In this document: in pieces, positions 48,440-57,287 of the stretch
Position numbering within the stretch: the stretch's first letter is position 1
Layout: each line of letters starts with the position of its first letter
Source: Bradyrhizobium sp. sBnM-33
Lineage (GTDB): Bacteria; Pseudomonadota; Alphaproteobacteria; Rhizobiales; Xanthobacteraceae
Assembly (NCBI RefSeq): GCF_032917945.1
Contig: NZ_CP136624.1
Span: 6,386,001 to 6,450,000 of the forward strand
Direction: 5' to 3'
DNA length: 64,000 nucleotides
Program-made: the position numbers and the translations under genes
The notes under the pieces: generated by a model
What the model was told of the DNA's origin: nothing
Databases searched by the model: none
Seen by the model: the letters and a program-made list of their open reading frames with translations, nothing else

Positions 48440-50080
48440 ATGCTGGCTGAAACCGCATCGTTTGATGTGCTTATCGTGGGCGCCGGTCCCGTAGGACTCA
48501 CGCTGGCGCTCGATTTTGCTTCCCGCGGGATTAACGTCGGGATCATAGAGAGACGCCGCGCCGGTGAACCGCCGAGCGTGAAATGCAATCACGTCTCCGC
48601 CCGCTCCATGGAGATCTTTCGCCGCCTCAACGTATCGCAAGAACTGCGAAATGCCGGATTACCGGAGGACTATCCCAACGACGTCAGCTATAGAACCACG
48701 ACGCTTGGCATCGAGATAGCAAGAATCAAGATCCCCGCGAGGAAGTATCGCTACTCGGACAAGTCCGGACCCGACGGTTGGTGGCCAACTCCTGAACCGC
48801 CACACCGCATCAACCAGATATTCCTGGAGCCCATTCTGTTTCAGCGAGCAGCTAGCACGAACGGCATCACCACTTTCAACGAGACTGCCTATTCAGGATT
48901 CAAAGAGGATCAGTCTGGCGTAACTGCGTTTGCCACATCGTCATCTGGCGACGAACAGCAGTTCCGCGCGAGGTTCCTCGTCGGCTGTGACGGTGGCAGC
49001 TCCACCGTGCGCAAGCAGATTGGCGCCACGTTCAAGGGCGACCCGGTCGTTCAACGCGTTCAGTCCACGTATATAGAGGCGCCGGATCTCATTGGAAGGA
49101 TGGCGGCGCCGCCGGCTTGGGCGATGTTTTCACTCAACCCGCGGCGCAGCGGAAACGTATACGCAATCGACGGCAAGAAGCGCTGGCTTGTCCATAACTA
49201 TCTCGGGCCTAACGAAACGGACTTCGAAAGTGTGGATCGGCATGCATCCATACGTACCATTCTGGGCGTACCTCCAGACTTCCAATACAAAGTTCTAAGC
49301 AAGGAGGATTGGATTGGGAGAAGATTAGTCGCGGATCGATTCCGGCAACATCGCGTCTTCATATGCGGGGACGCCAGTCACATCTGGGTACCCTATGCAG
49401 GGTATGGCATGAACGCGGGGATTGCGGACGCCGAGAACCTGGCGTGGCTTCTTGCCGCTCATCTGAAGGGTTGGGCCAGCGATGCAATACTCGACGCCTA
49501 TGAAGCCGAACGCATGCCGATCACGGCTCAAGTGTCTCACTTCGCCATGAACCACGCGCACGCGATGTTCGAGCAACGAAGCGCAGTACCAGATGACATT
49601 GAGGCAAGCGGGCCCCGTGGCGACCAACTAAGGGAAGCCTTGGGTAAGGCTGCGTATGAACTGAATGTTCAACAATATTGCTGCGCCGGTCTGAACTTCG
49701 GATATTTTTACGCGAACTCCCCCATCATCACATATGATGGCGCAACAGCACCGGAATACACGATGGGAAGCTTCACCCCCTCGACAGTGCCTGGTGCGCG
49801 ACTACCGCATTTTTGGCTGTGCGAGGGCGAGGCTGTCTATGACAGGTTGGGTCCTTACTACACGCTGGTCCGATCGGATCCTAGCGTGGACGTAGCTCCC
49901 ATGTTGAAAAGCGCAGAGGCGCACAATGTGCCGCTCGTGCTTCTCGATGTTGCAGGGGGACCATCTGAGCTGGATCACAAGCTGATTATCGTTCGCTCTG
50001 ACCGGCACGTCGCGTGGCGGTCTAATACATCGCCCACGGATTCGTTAGGTCTAATTAGAACGTTAGCGGGCAGAGCTTAA
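48440..50080 (+). CDS. FAD-dependent aromatic monooxygenase, second copy
   Basis: A 546-residue class A flavin monooxygenase, different from the one at 33728. FAD site FDVLIVGAGPVGLTLALDFA, DG motif FLVGCDGGSSTVRKQIGATF, GD motif VFICGDASHIWVPYAGYGMN followed by AGIADAENLAWLLAAHL, and a thioredoxin-like C-terminus (YYTLVRSDPSVDVAPMLKSA). The ATG at 48440 (MLAETASFDVLIVG) lies 8 bases after the ThDP gene stop with AAGAGG upstream, so the two are cotranscribed. It is the last gene of the catabolic cluster before the island end repeat. Confidence 0.88.
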   Translation: MLAETASFDVLIVGAGPVGLTLALDFASRGINVGIIERRRAGEPPSVKCNHVSARSMEIFRRLNVSQELRNAGLPEDYPNDVSYRTTTLGIEIARIKIPARKYRYSDKSGPDGWWPTPEPPHRINQIFLEPILFQRAASTNGITTFNETAYSGFKEDQSGVTAFATSSSGDEQQFRARFLVGCDGGSSTVRKQIGATFKGDPVVQRVQSTYIEAPDLIGRMAAPPAWAMFSLNPRRSGNVYAIDGKKRWLVHNYLGPNETDFESVDRHASIRTILGVPPDFQYKVLSKEDWIGRRLVADRFRQHRVFICGDASHIWVPYAGYGMNAGIADAENLAWLLAAHLKGWASDAILDAYEAERMPITAQVSHFAMNHAHAMFEQRSAVPDDIEASGPRGDQLREALGKAAYELNVQQYCCAGLNFGYFYANSPIITYDGATAPEYTMGSFTPSTVPGARLPHFWLCEGEAVYDRLGPYYTLVRSDPSVDVAPMLKSAEAHNVPLVLLDVAGGPSELDHKLIIVRSDRHVAWRSNTSPTDSLGLIRTLAGRA

Positions 50081-50215
50081 GTCAACGCTTGCACGGATCG
50101 GGCACCTCAACGCCAAACGTCATAATTTACTCAACCACGGCTCGTCGCCTGATCGTAGTCGAGCGAGAGAAATGGTCGAAAGGCATGGCTGAATCATCGC
50201 CCGTAGTAGCGGGGG

Positions 50216-50455
50216 GCGCTACCAACCCACGCCAACATCTTCTCCAACCTTTATCGTAAGTTCACGGCCCGCTCAGTTTTTGCGGACACGACTACTGCTC
50301 CCTGTGGCCGCCGTACGCCGCCTAACGCAGAATTTTGTTCGCTAAAGGGAAATCGTCAGTCGGACGGTACAGCATTTGGTACAGCATGACTCGCAACGCG
50401 CGTGCTTAAGTGCTGATCGCGCTTCGCTTTTTGAGATGTCCCGGTCCAGTCCATC
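50216..50455. repeat. Island-end repeat D1, right copy
   Basis: The direct repeat partner of 29604-29847. Here it runs straight into the attachment core at 50442. It contains the paired phrase ACAGCATTTGGTACAGCATG. No gene is seen from 50081 to 50441. Confidence 0.78.
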
Positions 50456-50478
50456 ATGGGTGCAATGCAAAATCGATG
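50442..50478. other. Attachment site attR (duplicated dusA 5' fragment)
   Basis: A 37-base copy of the dusA start (see 28451-28487), one mismatch. The minus frame reads HRFCIAPMMDWTG and then leaves dusA sequence. It marks the right junction of the dusA island. Confidence 0.8.
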
Positions 50479-50823
50479 CGATAACATATTGATGTTAGAT
50501 AGCTTTGTCGTCTCATCAGGAATCCTGATTTTTGGGTCGACTGAGGTTCAAAGCTGACTATTGGGGCATTTTCCTTTCGTTTCAAGTTTTTAAGTCGATC
50601 GCCTTCCGTCCCTCGATGACGCCGCACCTTCTCTGGTACAGCATTGCAGTACCAAACGAGTTCATGCAGTACCGCGCTAGTTCCGACCCTCCTTACCAAT
50701 CCCGCGCAAAGTAACGTGCCGCTCTGGCCACGCCTAGGATAGAACAAGCGCCATCGTAGATTTGGCGGCGATAGAGCAAGGAAACCTGCGGGCGGCGATC
50801 CCGAGGCTAGCGTTTGCGCTATC
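50442..50823. repeat. Island-end repeat D2, right copy
   Basis: Partner of 28451-28853. The order D1-attachment core-D2 here, against core-D2...D1-core on the left, is what tandem integration of related elements would leave. A further related element may therefore begin at 50.44 kb. No gene is recognisable between 50479 and 50871. Confidence 0.7.
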
Positions 50824-50871
50824 AGAACCGCAAGCTTGCGAAAGCTTCGGCCCATATTGGGCTCGAAGAAT

Positions 50872-50926
50872 GAGCGTTGCCCTCCGAAGGCAAAGGTCAC
50901 ACGTTCGAATCGTGTCGGGTGCGCCA
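50872..50926 (+). tRNA. 3' fragment of tRNA-Arg(CCG), likely attachment-site relic
   Basis: GAGCGTTGCCCTCCGAAGGC gives the end of the D-stem, the anticodon stem and loop (anticodon CCG). It is followed by a T-arm (ACACG-TTCGAAT-CGTGT) and the acceptor 3' strand CGGGTGC-G-CCA. The 5' acceptor and D-arm are missing: upstream bases do not pair. It cannot be a working tRNA and is the kind of fragment left when an element integrates into a tRNA gene. Confidence 0.75.
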
Positions 50927-51050
50927 ATAGAATCAGGCATTTCTTGAATTTGGCGCTGCTCCGGGGTTTGCTCAGGTAGCACCGGGTAAGCACCATTCGG
51001 CTTTTGGGGATATTTGAATGAACGCTCGGGGAATTTGCTTCGCTGCATGA

Positions 51051-51112
51051 TGGCACCGTGAGGCTGTTTCCGGGTTGTTTCATGCGGCACGGTGGCTCTG
51101 ACTTGATACCGC
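51051..51112. repeat. Remnant of helix-turn-helix gene, copy 1 (short)
   Basis: GGCACCGTGAGGCTGTTTCC...GGCTCTGACTTGATACCGC matches the longer copies at 52174-52464 and 55081-55200. Read on the minus strand the copies encode the same YQVRA..HE..RKQPHGA peptide. Confidence 0.55.
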
Positions 51113-51193
51113 AACGGCAGATACCGCGCGGACACTCCCGCGATTAGCGACGGATACGTCGTTTTAAGAGTGGCCGGAAATTGACATGCATTT

Positions 51194-51985
51194 CTAGTCG
51201 GCTTTGGACCAAATAGACCGCAGATTGCTCTCTAGGTCATCGGACGCGGGGGTCGGCAAGGTCCGGATTATGGCCGGAATATCCTTCGCCTCCCATAACG
51301 GCCCGTTCTCTCGGACGGCATCAAGCGCCTGACCAAGGCCGTGATAAAAGTACAGGATATCCGAAGGCTTGTATTTACCCTCTAGAAGGGCAGCGTGAAC
51401 CTTCCCCGCGAACGCCTCGATATCGGTTGACTCGCGTACCCTAAAAACACGTATGGCGTCGCCAGAGATTATTTTTCCGCTCAAGACTTCATCGAATGTT
51501 GCAATGGCAACCAGGCCAATCGTGGGATCGAGCAGCAAGCGATACGCTGGCACGAACATTTGCGAGTGGTTGCCAATCACGCCGCCGTCAAATCCGGCGA
51601 TCTGTATTTTGGCCGACGGCAGCAACGCCTTTACAAAATACGACGCCAGAAAAACGTAACCGATGCAGGTGAGCTTTTCAGCGGCCATCAAATCCGGTAG
51701 CGTTGATGCTCTGCTGGCGCCGTAAGGGGCCATGCTGTGAGCGGTAATCCCCGAGAACGCGACTCTTAATCCATCATCATCGAGGCCCAGATCTGAAAGA
51801 GCGGCGGCGAGTTCTGGTTTACAATTGGAAAACGCGTCGGAAATCCGGATCGGATCGGATCGGATAACGGCTCGGGCGCTAGTAAGACAATGCAAGTGCA
51901 TTTCACTTTGTGGGCTCGCCGTTCCAATCAAGTGCGTTGAAAACAGTACCACTAAGAGAACGCAAATAGCCAGCCTATGGAACAT
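51194..51985 (-). CDS. Exported protein with a possible Cys-His-Asp triad
   Basis: A 263-residue protein. AGGAG lies eight bases before the ATG at 51985, giving a clear signal peptide (MFHRLAICVLLVVLFSTHLIG). Cys107 (EKLTCIGYVFLA), His140 (GVIGNHSQMFV) and Asp153 (LLLDPTIGLV) are spaced as in transglutaminase-like and related papain-fold proteins, where Cys, His and Asp form the triad and LLDPT is a common ending of the third element. The fold is only inferred. An upstream frame extends to 52099 but without a ribosome site. It lies alone among remnants. Confidence 0.6.
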   Translation of the reverse strand: MFHRLAICVLLVVLFSTHLIGTASPQSEMHLHCLTSARAVIRSDPIRISDAFSNCKPELAAALSDLGLDDDGLRVAFSGITAHSMAPYGASRASTLPDLMAAEKLTCIGYVFLASYFVKALLPSAKIQIAGFDGGVIGNHSQMFVPAYRLLLDPTIGLVAIATFDEVLSGKIISGDAIRVFRVRESTDIEAFAGKVHAALLEGKYKPSDILYFYHGLGQALDAVRENGPLWEAKDIPAIIRTLPTPASDDLESNLRSIWSKAD

Positions 51986-52173
51986 TCGAACTGCTCCTGC
52001 TCTGGGTGCTCGCCACAATAAGATAAGCAACAACGATCCGGCCAGTGCGGCCTGGATTGTCTTCGGACTTATTCCAGCATCTAGACATCCGAGACGCATC
52101 CATCCAATCGGCGGAATGCTGTCTGCGGCGCTCTAGTAGCTTCGTTCACCAACGCCGTTCCCACTGCCCCTAT

Positions 52174-52464
52174 GGTAAACTATATGTGTGCCCTAGATTG
52201 ATACCGCGACCGCCACCGAAGCTGTCCTCACGGTACCAGTCGAAAGCACCGTGAGGTTGTTTTCGCGCGATTTCATGCCGCACGCTGGCTCTGACTTGAT
52301 ACCTCACGGGATTTTGATACCGCGTTTTGTTTTCCCGACCCCATCGTATGAATGCCTTGCTTGCGAGTTCGCCGGTCACGTCGCAGGTGTTGAACGTCAG
52401 TCGCCATTCGCTCGCGGCGGCGACTTCCGACTGAACGCGCCTTTCGTAACAAAAGATGGAGCAA
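52174..52464 (-). pseudogene. Remnant of helix-turn-helix gene, copy 2
   Basis: The minus strand holds broken pieces of the protein seen more fully at 54150-54488: DVTGELASKAFIRWGRENKT-like sequence followed by YQVRASVRHEIARKQPHGAF. Several stops and frame changes make it dead. The first 120 bases repeat at 55081-55200. Confidence 0.6.
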
Positions 52465-52698
52465 CGCTCAGCTTCCCTCTGGGACGGCAGAACTTTAGCA
52501 GCATCACTTCACGCAGAGACCCGCGCTCATCACCCCAGTCCTTCTGCAGGCGTGCGGCTCTTGCGCCACTCATTAGTTTGATCGATAATCAATGGCCCAT
52601 TCGTTTCATCATTCTTCCCCGTCTATTTCGAGCATTGACAGCATTCTTTTTCTCTTTTGGGCGCTTGAAGCGTCGATACTAATTTTTTGGAGCATCCA

Positions 52699-54084
52699 AT
52701 GGTTGACATTCCGGCCTCTACGGCCACCAGCGCACGGCTCGAAATATCGCAGTACGGTCTCAGCCCGGGCGGTTCCTTTTCCGGCTTGTTCGAAACGGCC
52801 GGCGACCACGACTGGATCGCCGTCACGCTCACGGCCGGAACCCTTTATCGCTTCTACGGATCCGGCATAGGATCAACAGGCACGACCGATACTACTATGA
52901 GCATCCGCAATTCCGCGGGAGTTATCCTGACCACCAACGATGATGCGGGCGCTGGCCTCAACCCCTACATCGAACTTACTGCGGGCGCGACCGGAACGTA
53001 TTACATCGACATGGCGCTGTTCAGCGCAGCGGTTCCTACAGGAGAATATTCGGTCTGGGTTAGCAGCGCCAGTGTCACAAACGTCTTTATGACTGAGGGG
53101 GTGGACGTGGTCACCGCCCCGGGGGCGGGTGAGCGCGTGGTAGGTGGCGCCGGCAACGACACCATCTCGCTTGGAGCGTCCACGGGCAGCGTCGGCTTCG
53201 ACGCTCTCGGAGAACAGGGCAACGACACCCTCAACGGCAACGACCAAAACAACTTCGTGTCGGGCGGTATCGGTAACGATGTCATCTTCGGCTTTGGTGG
53301 TAGCGACACCCTGTGGGGCGATGCTGGCACCGACCAGATCAACGGCGGCGCCGGCAACGACGAAATCTTCGGCGGCCTTGGCACCGACACGATGACGGGT
53401 GAGACCGGCAACGACTTCTACTATGTGGACAATGTCGGCGATATCATCATCGAGGCGGCCGGCGGGGGCACCTTGGATACGGTGTTTACCGCCCTCAACA
53501 ACTATGTGCTGCCCTCGCAGGTCGAGAACCTGAAGCTGCAGGGCGGAACAGCCACGCTCACGGGAACCGGCAACAGTCTCAACAACGAGATAACCGGTAA
53601 CCTTGGGGCCAATACGCTGCTTGGCGCCGGCGGAAACGATACACTCCTCGGCGGCCTGGGCGCGGACCTCCTCAACGGCGGCGCCGGCAAGGACACCATG
53701 ACCGGCGGCGGCGGCCTCGACCGCATGGTGATATCTTCGCTGGCCGATAGTGGCGTGGCGTTTGCCAACCGGGATGTGATCAACACCTTCGCCCATGGCG
53801 ACAAGATCGACCTGGCCGCGATCGACGCGAACAGCCTCGTCGGCGGCGATCAGGCGTTTACGTTCGTGTCGGACTTTACGGGAGCTGCGGGTCAGCTTCA
53901 GTGGGACCTAACAGGCGTCTCACCGACGGGCGTGAAGGGCTATCTGCTGCAGGGCGACGTCAACGGCGATTGTGCCGCTGACTTCTCGTTCCAGATTTAC
54001 ACTTCGCCAACCGCCGCACTGCCAGGCGGCTCGGGGGATGGAATCTGGCGACGTGGGACTTTGTCCTCTGAGGCTCTGCCATGA
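52699..54084 (+). CDS. RTX (calcium-binding repeat) secreted protein, C-terminus probably frameshifted
   Basis: A secreted type I (T1SS) substrate, about 461 residues as it stands. It has no signal peptide. Residues 1-115 look like a PPC domain (FETAGDHDWIAVTLTAGTLY). RTX nonapeptides follow (GGAGNDTIS, GGIGNDVIF, GGAGNDEIF, GGNDTLLGGLGADLLNGGAG), then the serralysin-like M10 C-terminal part DVINTFAHGDKIDLAAIDAN. The open frame ends RRGTLSSEALP, but adding one G to the run near 54036 gives GWNLATWDFVL and a stop at 54071, the canonical hydrophobic secretion tail. GGAG precedes the ATG at 52699. Confidence 0.88.
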   Translation: MVDIPASTATSARLEISQYGLSPGGSFSGLFETAGDHDWIAVTLTAGTLYRFYGSGIGSTGTTDTTMSIRNSAGVILTTNDDAGAGLNPYIELTAGATGTYYIDMALFSAAVPTGEYSVWVSSASVTNVFMTEGVDVVTAPGAGERVVGGAGNDTISLGASTGSVGFDALGEQGNDTLNGNDQNNFVSGGIGNDVIFGFGGSDTLWGDAGTDQINGGAGNDEIFGGLGTDTMTGETGNDFYYVDNVGDIIIEAAGGGTLDTVFTALNNYVLPSQVENLKLQGGTATLTGTGNSLNNEITGNLGANTLLGAGGNDTLLGGLGADLLNGGAGKDTMTGGGGLDRMVISSLADSGVAFANRDVINTFAHGDKIDLAAIDANSLVGGDQAFTFVSDFTGAAGQLQWDLTGVSPTGVKGYLLQGDVNGDCAADFSFQIYTSPTAALPGGSGDGIWRRGTLSSEALP

Positions 54085-54091
54085 ACGTCCT

Positions 54092-54120
54092 TACTGCCGG
54101 AACACATCGTTCCGGCAGTA
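54092..54120 (+). terminator. Hairpin terminator after RTX gene
   Basis: A perfect 11-bp stem TACTGCCGGAA / TTCCGGCAGTA with a 7-base loop just after the RTX stop. Followed by TTACTC, with no T run. Confidence 0.7.
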
Positions 54121-54149
54121 TTACTCGGCCTGAGACCGTTCGCGTTTCT

Positions 54150-54488
54150 TCATGGGGCGCGGAGGATTTGATTTGATACCGCGACGGGATATTTTGATAC
54201 CGCGTTTTCTTTTTCGCGGCCCCAGCTCATGAATTTCTTGCTCGCAAGTTCGCCGGTGACATCGCAGCTCCACCAAGTCAGACGCCATTCCGTGGCATGC
54301 GGTGCCTTCCGGCTGAATGCTCCTTTCTTCATGCAATCGACAAAGCCGCGCTCCTGAAGTTCGAGGAAGGCGCGCTGGGCTGTTCCGCGTGCGATGTTGC
54401 ATCGCTGGGGAGCCCGGCGAACTGAAAGGCCGAGCCTGCCATTGTTGGTCCTGTCGTGGCCTTTTGGCGATTTCGAGGAGGACGGCAC
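54150..54488 (-). pseudogene. Helix-turn-helix protein remnant, copy 3 (longest)
   Basis: A 112-residue frame containing RGTAQRAFLELQERGFVDCM, a helix-turn-helix-like segment, followed by KKGAFSRKAPHATEWRLTWW and DVTGELASKKFMSWGREKEN. It is the best-preserved member of a set of four copies between 51.0 and 55.2 kb. The N-terminus (MPSSSKSPKGHDRTNNGRLG) may still be intact, but the C-terminus is cut by the repeat end. I recall similar phage- or island-borne proteins in Bradyrhizobium; I cannot confirm this. Confidence 0.55.
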
Positions 54489-54538
54489 GGGCTCGGCAAC
54501 TCAGACTTCTCGACGATCAGGCAAGCGCTGCAGGAAAC

Positions 54539-55051
54539 CTAGTCGATTGATCCTTTAATTGATCCACCGTTAAACTGCTGTCCGTCATCTTCATGCGCAC
54601 TCGTATATGACGTAGCCATGGTGAGAAGATGGACGGCGGCAGTTCCCAATTTCTGCATCTCATCGTCCCCCACGTAAACCCCTGCCGCCCGGTTGTAAGC
54701 AACGGCCACTGTGGCGCAGGCATCGGTGACGAAGTTAGCCACAGAGTCATCTTCCTTTATCCCACCCGTGCGGTCCAAGACCATTTTCATCGCCCTTTGC
54801 GACATGGTTTCAGGAATGCGGCCGTCATCCACATCAGACCGGCCGATTAATTCGGCTGGTTGACACATATCGCTTATATCCTGAACGGCACGATAAAAGT
54901 GACGCTTCCGCATTTCGTCGGCTTCCAGATAGCTTTTCAGAAAACGACGAGCTCGTTCTTCAACGTGCTTGCGGTCCAACCTAACCTTCTTTCGCCGCTC
55001 ACGGGTTTCCGATTTAAACCAGTCAAATATCGCCTGGATCAGTTTGCTCAT
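54539..55051 (-). CDS. Hypothetical charged helical protein
   Basis: A 170-residue protein starting MSKLIQAIFDWFKSETRERR, very rich in charged residues in the first half (helical, KKVRLDRKHVEERARRFLKS) and with a less charged C-half (NFVTDACATVAVAYNRAAGV). No signal or known motif. The upstream ribosome site is weak. It has fairly normal codon use and is flanked on both sides by copies of the decayed helix-turn-helix repeat. Confidence 0.5.
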   Translation of the reverse strand: MSKLIQAIFDWFKSETRERRKKVRLDRKHVEERARRFLKSYLEADEMRKRHFYRAVQDISDMCQPAELIGRSDVDDGRIPETMSQRAMKMVLDRTGGIKEDDSVANFVTDACATVAVAYNRAAGVYVGDDEMQKLGTAAVHLLTMATSYTSAHEDDGQQFNGGSIKGSID

Positions 55052-55080
55052 TGGATTTCATTTTTCGGGCTACGCCCTCT

Positions 55081-55200
55081 GGTAAGCTATATGTGTGCCC
55101 TAGATTGATACCGCTACTGCCGCCGAAGCAGCCTTCAGGGTACCAATCGAAGGCACCGTGAGGCTCTTTTTGCATCATTTCAAGCAGCACGCCGGCTCTG
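55081..55200. repeat. Remnant of helix-turn-helix gene, copy 4
   Basis: Nearly the same 120 bases as 52174-52293, beginning CTATATGTGTGCCCTAGATT and including ACCGTGAGGCT. It then changes directly into the lipoprotein-gene fragment at 55201. Confidence 0.6.
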
Positions 55201-55480
55201 ATTTGGCGCCGAAGCACGCCATGCCGCCGCCGCCGCCGATTCTCAGGCCCCGACAGATCGCGCGGCCAAATTTCGCCGCTGCTCATTCTCTGCGATCTGC
55301 GACTTATGGGCAGTTGCTCGCTAGTTGGCCTCCGCAACGGTCATTTTGCCGGCTTGCAAACGTTCTGCGATGACCGCCCGATCGGCTTTCTCCCGGTCAA
55401 ACAGGTCAGGGTATGTCATGTACGGCCGGATCGCCCGAGCGGCGGCGCTGTCGCATTGTTGCTTTGCTACGTACTGCTTT
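55201..55480 (-). pseudogene. Truncated second copy of the lipoprotein gene
   Basis: About 270 bases match the body of the gene at 58366-58824 (shared block GGTCAGGGTATGTCATGTAC, GCATTGTTGCTTTGCTACGT). The first part of the gene, with the lipobox, is missing, and the end is fused to the repeat at 55081-55200. The minus-strand reading has the same MTYPDLFDREKADRAVIAERLQAG sense with altered frame. It is a duplicated fragment. Confidence 0.7.
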
Positions 55481-55754
55481 TGACCCTCGGCGCCGGGAGG
55501 GAAATCGCGAGTTTCGGTTGTGAAAGCGGCATGCGCGAAGTGCGTGTGAAGCAGAACGATCAGCGCGCCAAATCGCAGCCAAGGTGAACGTCAAGCAGAA
55601 GGGCGCGTCGTCTGAGGTGGGGCAAACTGTCGAACGTCGCCTAGTTCGCGATACTCAAAGCCGAAAACCGAACGGCTTGGTCCTGCTCTTACACTTTCGG
55701 TATTAGCTCCGCCATCTTATAATCTGCCAACACTTAACCTCGGTCGAGGGTAAT

Positions 55755-57026
55755 ATGGCGAAGCTGGCAATAGCGTTTCTAATTCTATGCTCCCTTATCA
55801 CTCGAAGCGAATCTGGCGTTACCGCAGTACGAGCTAGCGATTTTTCTAGCCTCGATGGCGGTTCCGAGACTCCCGAAGCCTCAAGAATGCGAGGCTGGAT
55901 TGCCGGCGCTGATTTGGCAGAACTCGTGCGTGCAGACGCTATCTCTCCAAACAGGAACGGCATCAAGATAGCGAGCATGATAGCGGTGCCACCTTCCGCA
56001 GCAAGCGTTCTTGGAGTTGATGGAGCTAACGACTTCTCCTTGGCCTATGTTATTCAGGCGCTAACCTACTCCTTGATCGCAACGGGTGACCCTCACCTGG
56101 GGGAGCAGATTGTCGACCGCAGCGACGCGATGCTCGCCGAGCGTGATGCAACTACAGAACAGGGGCACCCCTTCGGATGGCTCGACCGTTCTCCAGGTGT
56201 CGATCGTCCGTACGCTTGGGGAGGGTTTACGGGACACAATTTCGCACCGCTAATGCATTTTGCGCAGATCGTTCTGAACAATCCCGCGCTCGGGCAGAAA
56301 ACGTACAAAGGACGCTCCTTCCACGATCACGCGGTCAGTTACATGAATGAATTTAAAGCTGGGCTAGAGATCCATTCGAACACTGATCTCGTTCAGCAGC
56401 AGGGTTTCGCGTACTTTAGATTGCCGAGTAACCTGCCAGTAAAGAACCGTGGCGCACCTGGCTCTCCCTACCCACCGAACTTGAATGCCGCGTTGTTCTC
56501 ATCCATTTTGCATCTTTCCTGTGCAGAGGAACGCGAAGGTATCAAGGCGGAGGCTGCCCGCCAGCGCAAGCTTGTCGACGGTTTTGTTGCCTTTATGAAA
56601 GAGCGCGTCCTCGCTTTTGCGGAGCGTAACGGCCGCGAGACGCTGGTTTGGGACTATTCCAGCTATATCAAGCGTCGCGAGGACGTCGGTCACGCGAATA
56701 ACGTCGTCAAGTTCCTCATAGAGGCGCACGAAGCTGGGTATGCGGTTGACCAAGCGCTCCTACGCCGTCTCGCCAATACGGCGGACCTGTTGATGCAGCC
56801 TGACGGAACTGTCCAGGCAGACCTTATCGACGGAACCAACTATACGACACGGCTTGCTCGCTCGGTCTACTACTTTATTTTGTTGGGCAAGTACTCGGAA
56901 AATATTGAGGCGAAGGTTGCTGTCATCAGGAGAAAGTCCAACCTCTTCGCATATCAGGGGGCGGCGCTGTACACGTTGACCGATAAGCCCGCGCTGGATG
57001 CTTCTTGTAATGGCCGCCCGACTTGA
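55755..57026 (+). CDS. Secreted helical (alpha/alpha-toroid-like) protein, unknown function
   Basis: A 423-residue protein with a Sec signal (MAKLAIAFLILCSLITRSES). The mature part is rich in helix pairs with Trp/Tyr/His: YVIQALTYSLIATGDPHLGE, YAWGGFTGHNFAPLMHFAQI, VLAFAERNGRETLVWDYSSY and NVVKFLIEAHEAGYAVDQAL. This repeated two-helix style resembles the alpha/alpha-barrel of polysaccharide lyases or epimerases, but I see no diagnostic active-site motif. It stands alone with an AGGGTAATATG start context. The lower GC than its neighbours suggests transfer. Confidence 0.6.
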   Translation: MAKLAIAFLILCSLITRSESGVTAVRASDFSSLDGGSETPEASRMRGWIAGADLAELVRADAISPNRNGIKIASMIAVPPSAASVLGVDGANDFSLAYVIQALTYSLIATGDPHLGEQIVDRSDAMLAERDATTEQGHPFGWLDRSPGVDRPYAWGGFTGHNFAPLMHFAQIVLNNPALGQKTYKGRSFHDHAVSYMNEFKAGLEIHSNTDLVQQQGFAYFRLPSNLPVKNRGAPGSPYPPNLNAALFSSILHLSCAEEREGIKAEAARQRKLVDGFVAFMKERVLAFAERNGRETLVWDYSSYIKRREDVGHANNVVKFLIEAHEAGYAVDQALLRRLANTADLLMQPDGTVQADLIDGTNYTTRLARSVYYFILLGKYSENIEAKVAVIRRKSNLFAYQGAALYTLTDKPALDASCNGRPT

Positions 57027-57287
57027 TGGTAGTGATAGTTGAGTTCAGTCACCACTTCTAACAACGGACTACAACGCGATCGGCGATAATGCCGTCGGGG
57101 ACAGCACACACCGCATCCTCTGTTGTTGCGGGATCGGACTCCACCAATTGTCCTACCTGTTTCCCAATAATCTATGGTGCCTCAGCCACTAGAGTTGCGA
57201 GCGAAGATCTTTCAGGTCGAGCTTAGACCGTCCTGCAGGCAAACGCGTTCCCGTGATTTTGCCATCTATCTCGCTCCCCTTCCGATT
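57027..57287. other. Intergenic stretch
   Basis: I see no gene, repeat or terminator-like hairpin here. Confidence 0.4.

Noticed and set aside
50732..50950. Small frames around the tRNA-Arg fragment (for example GAPDTIRTCDLCLRRAT)
   Set aside because: This is the well-known artefact of translating a tRNA gene in reverse; not a protein.
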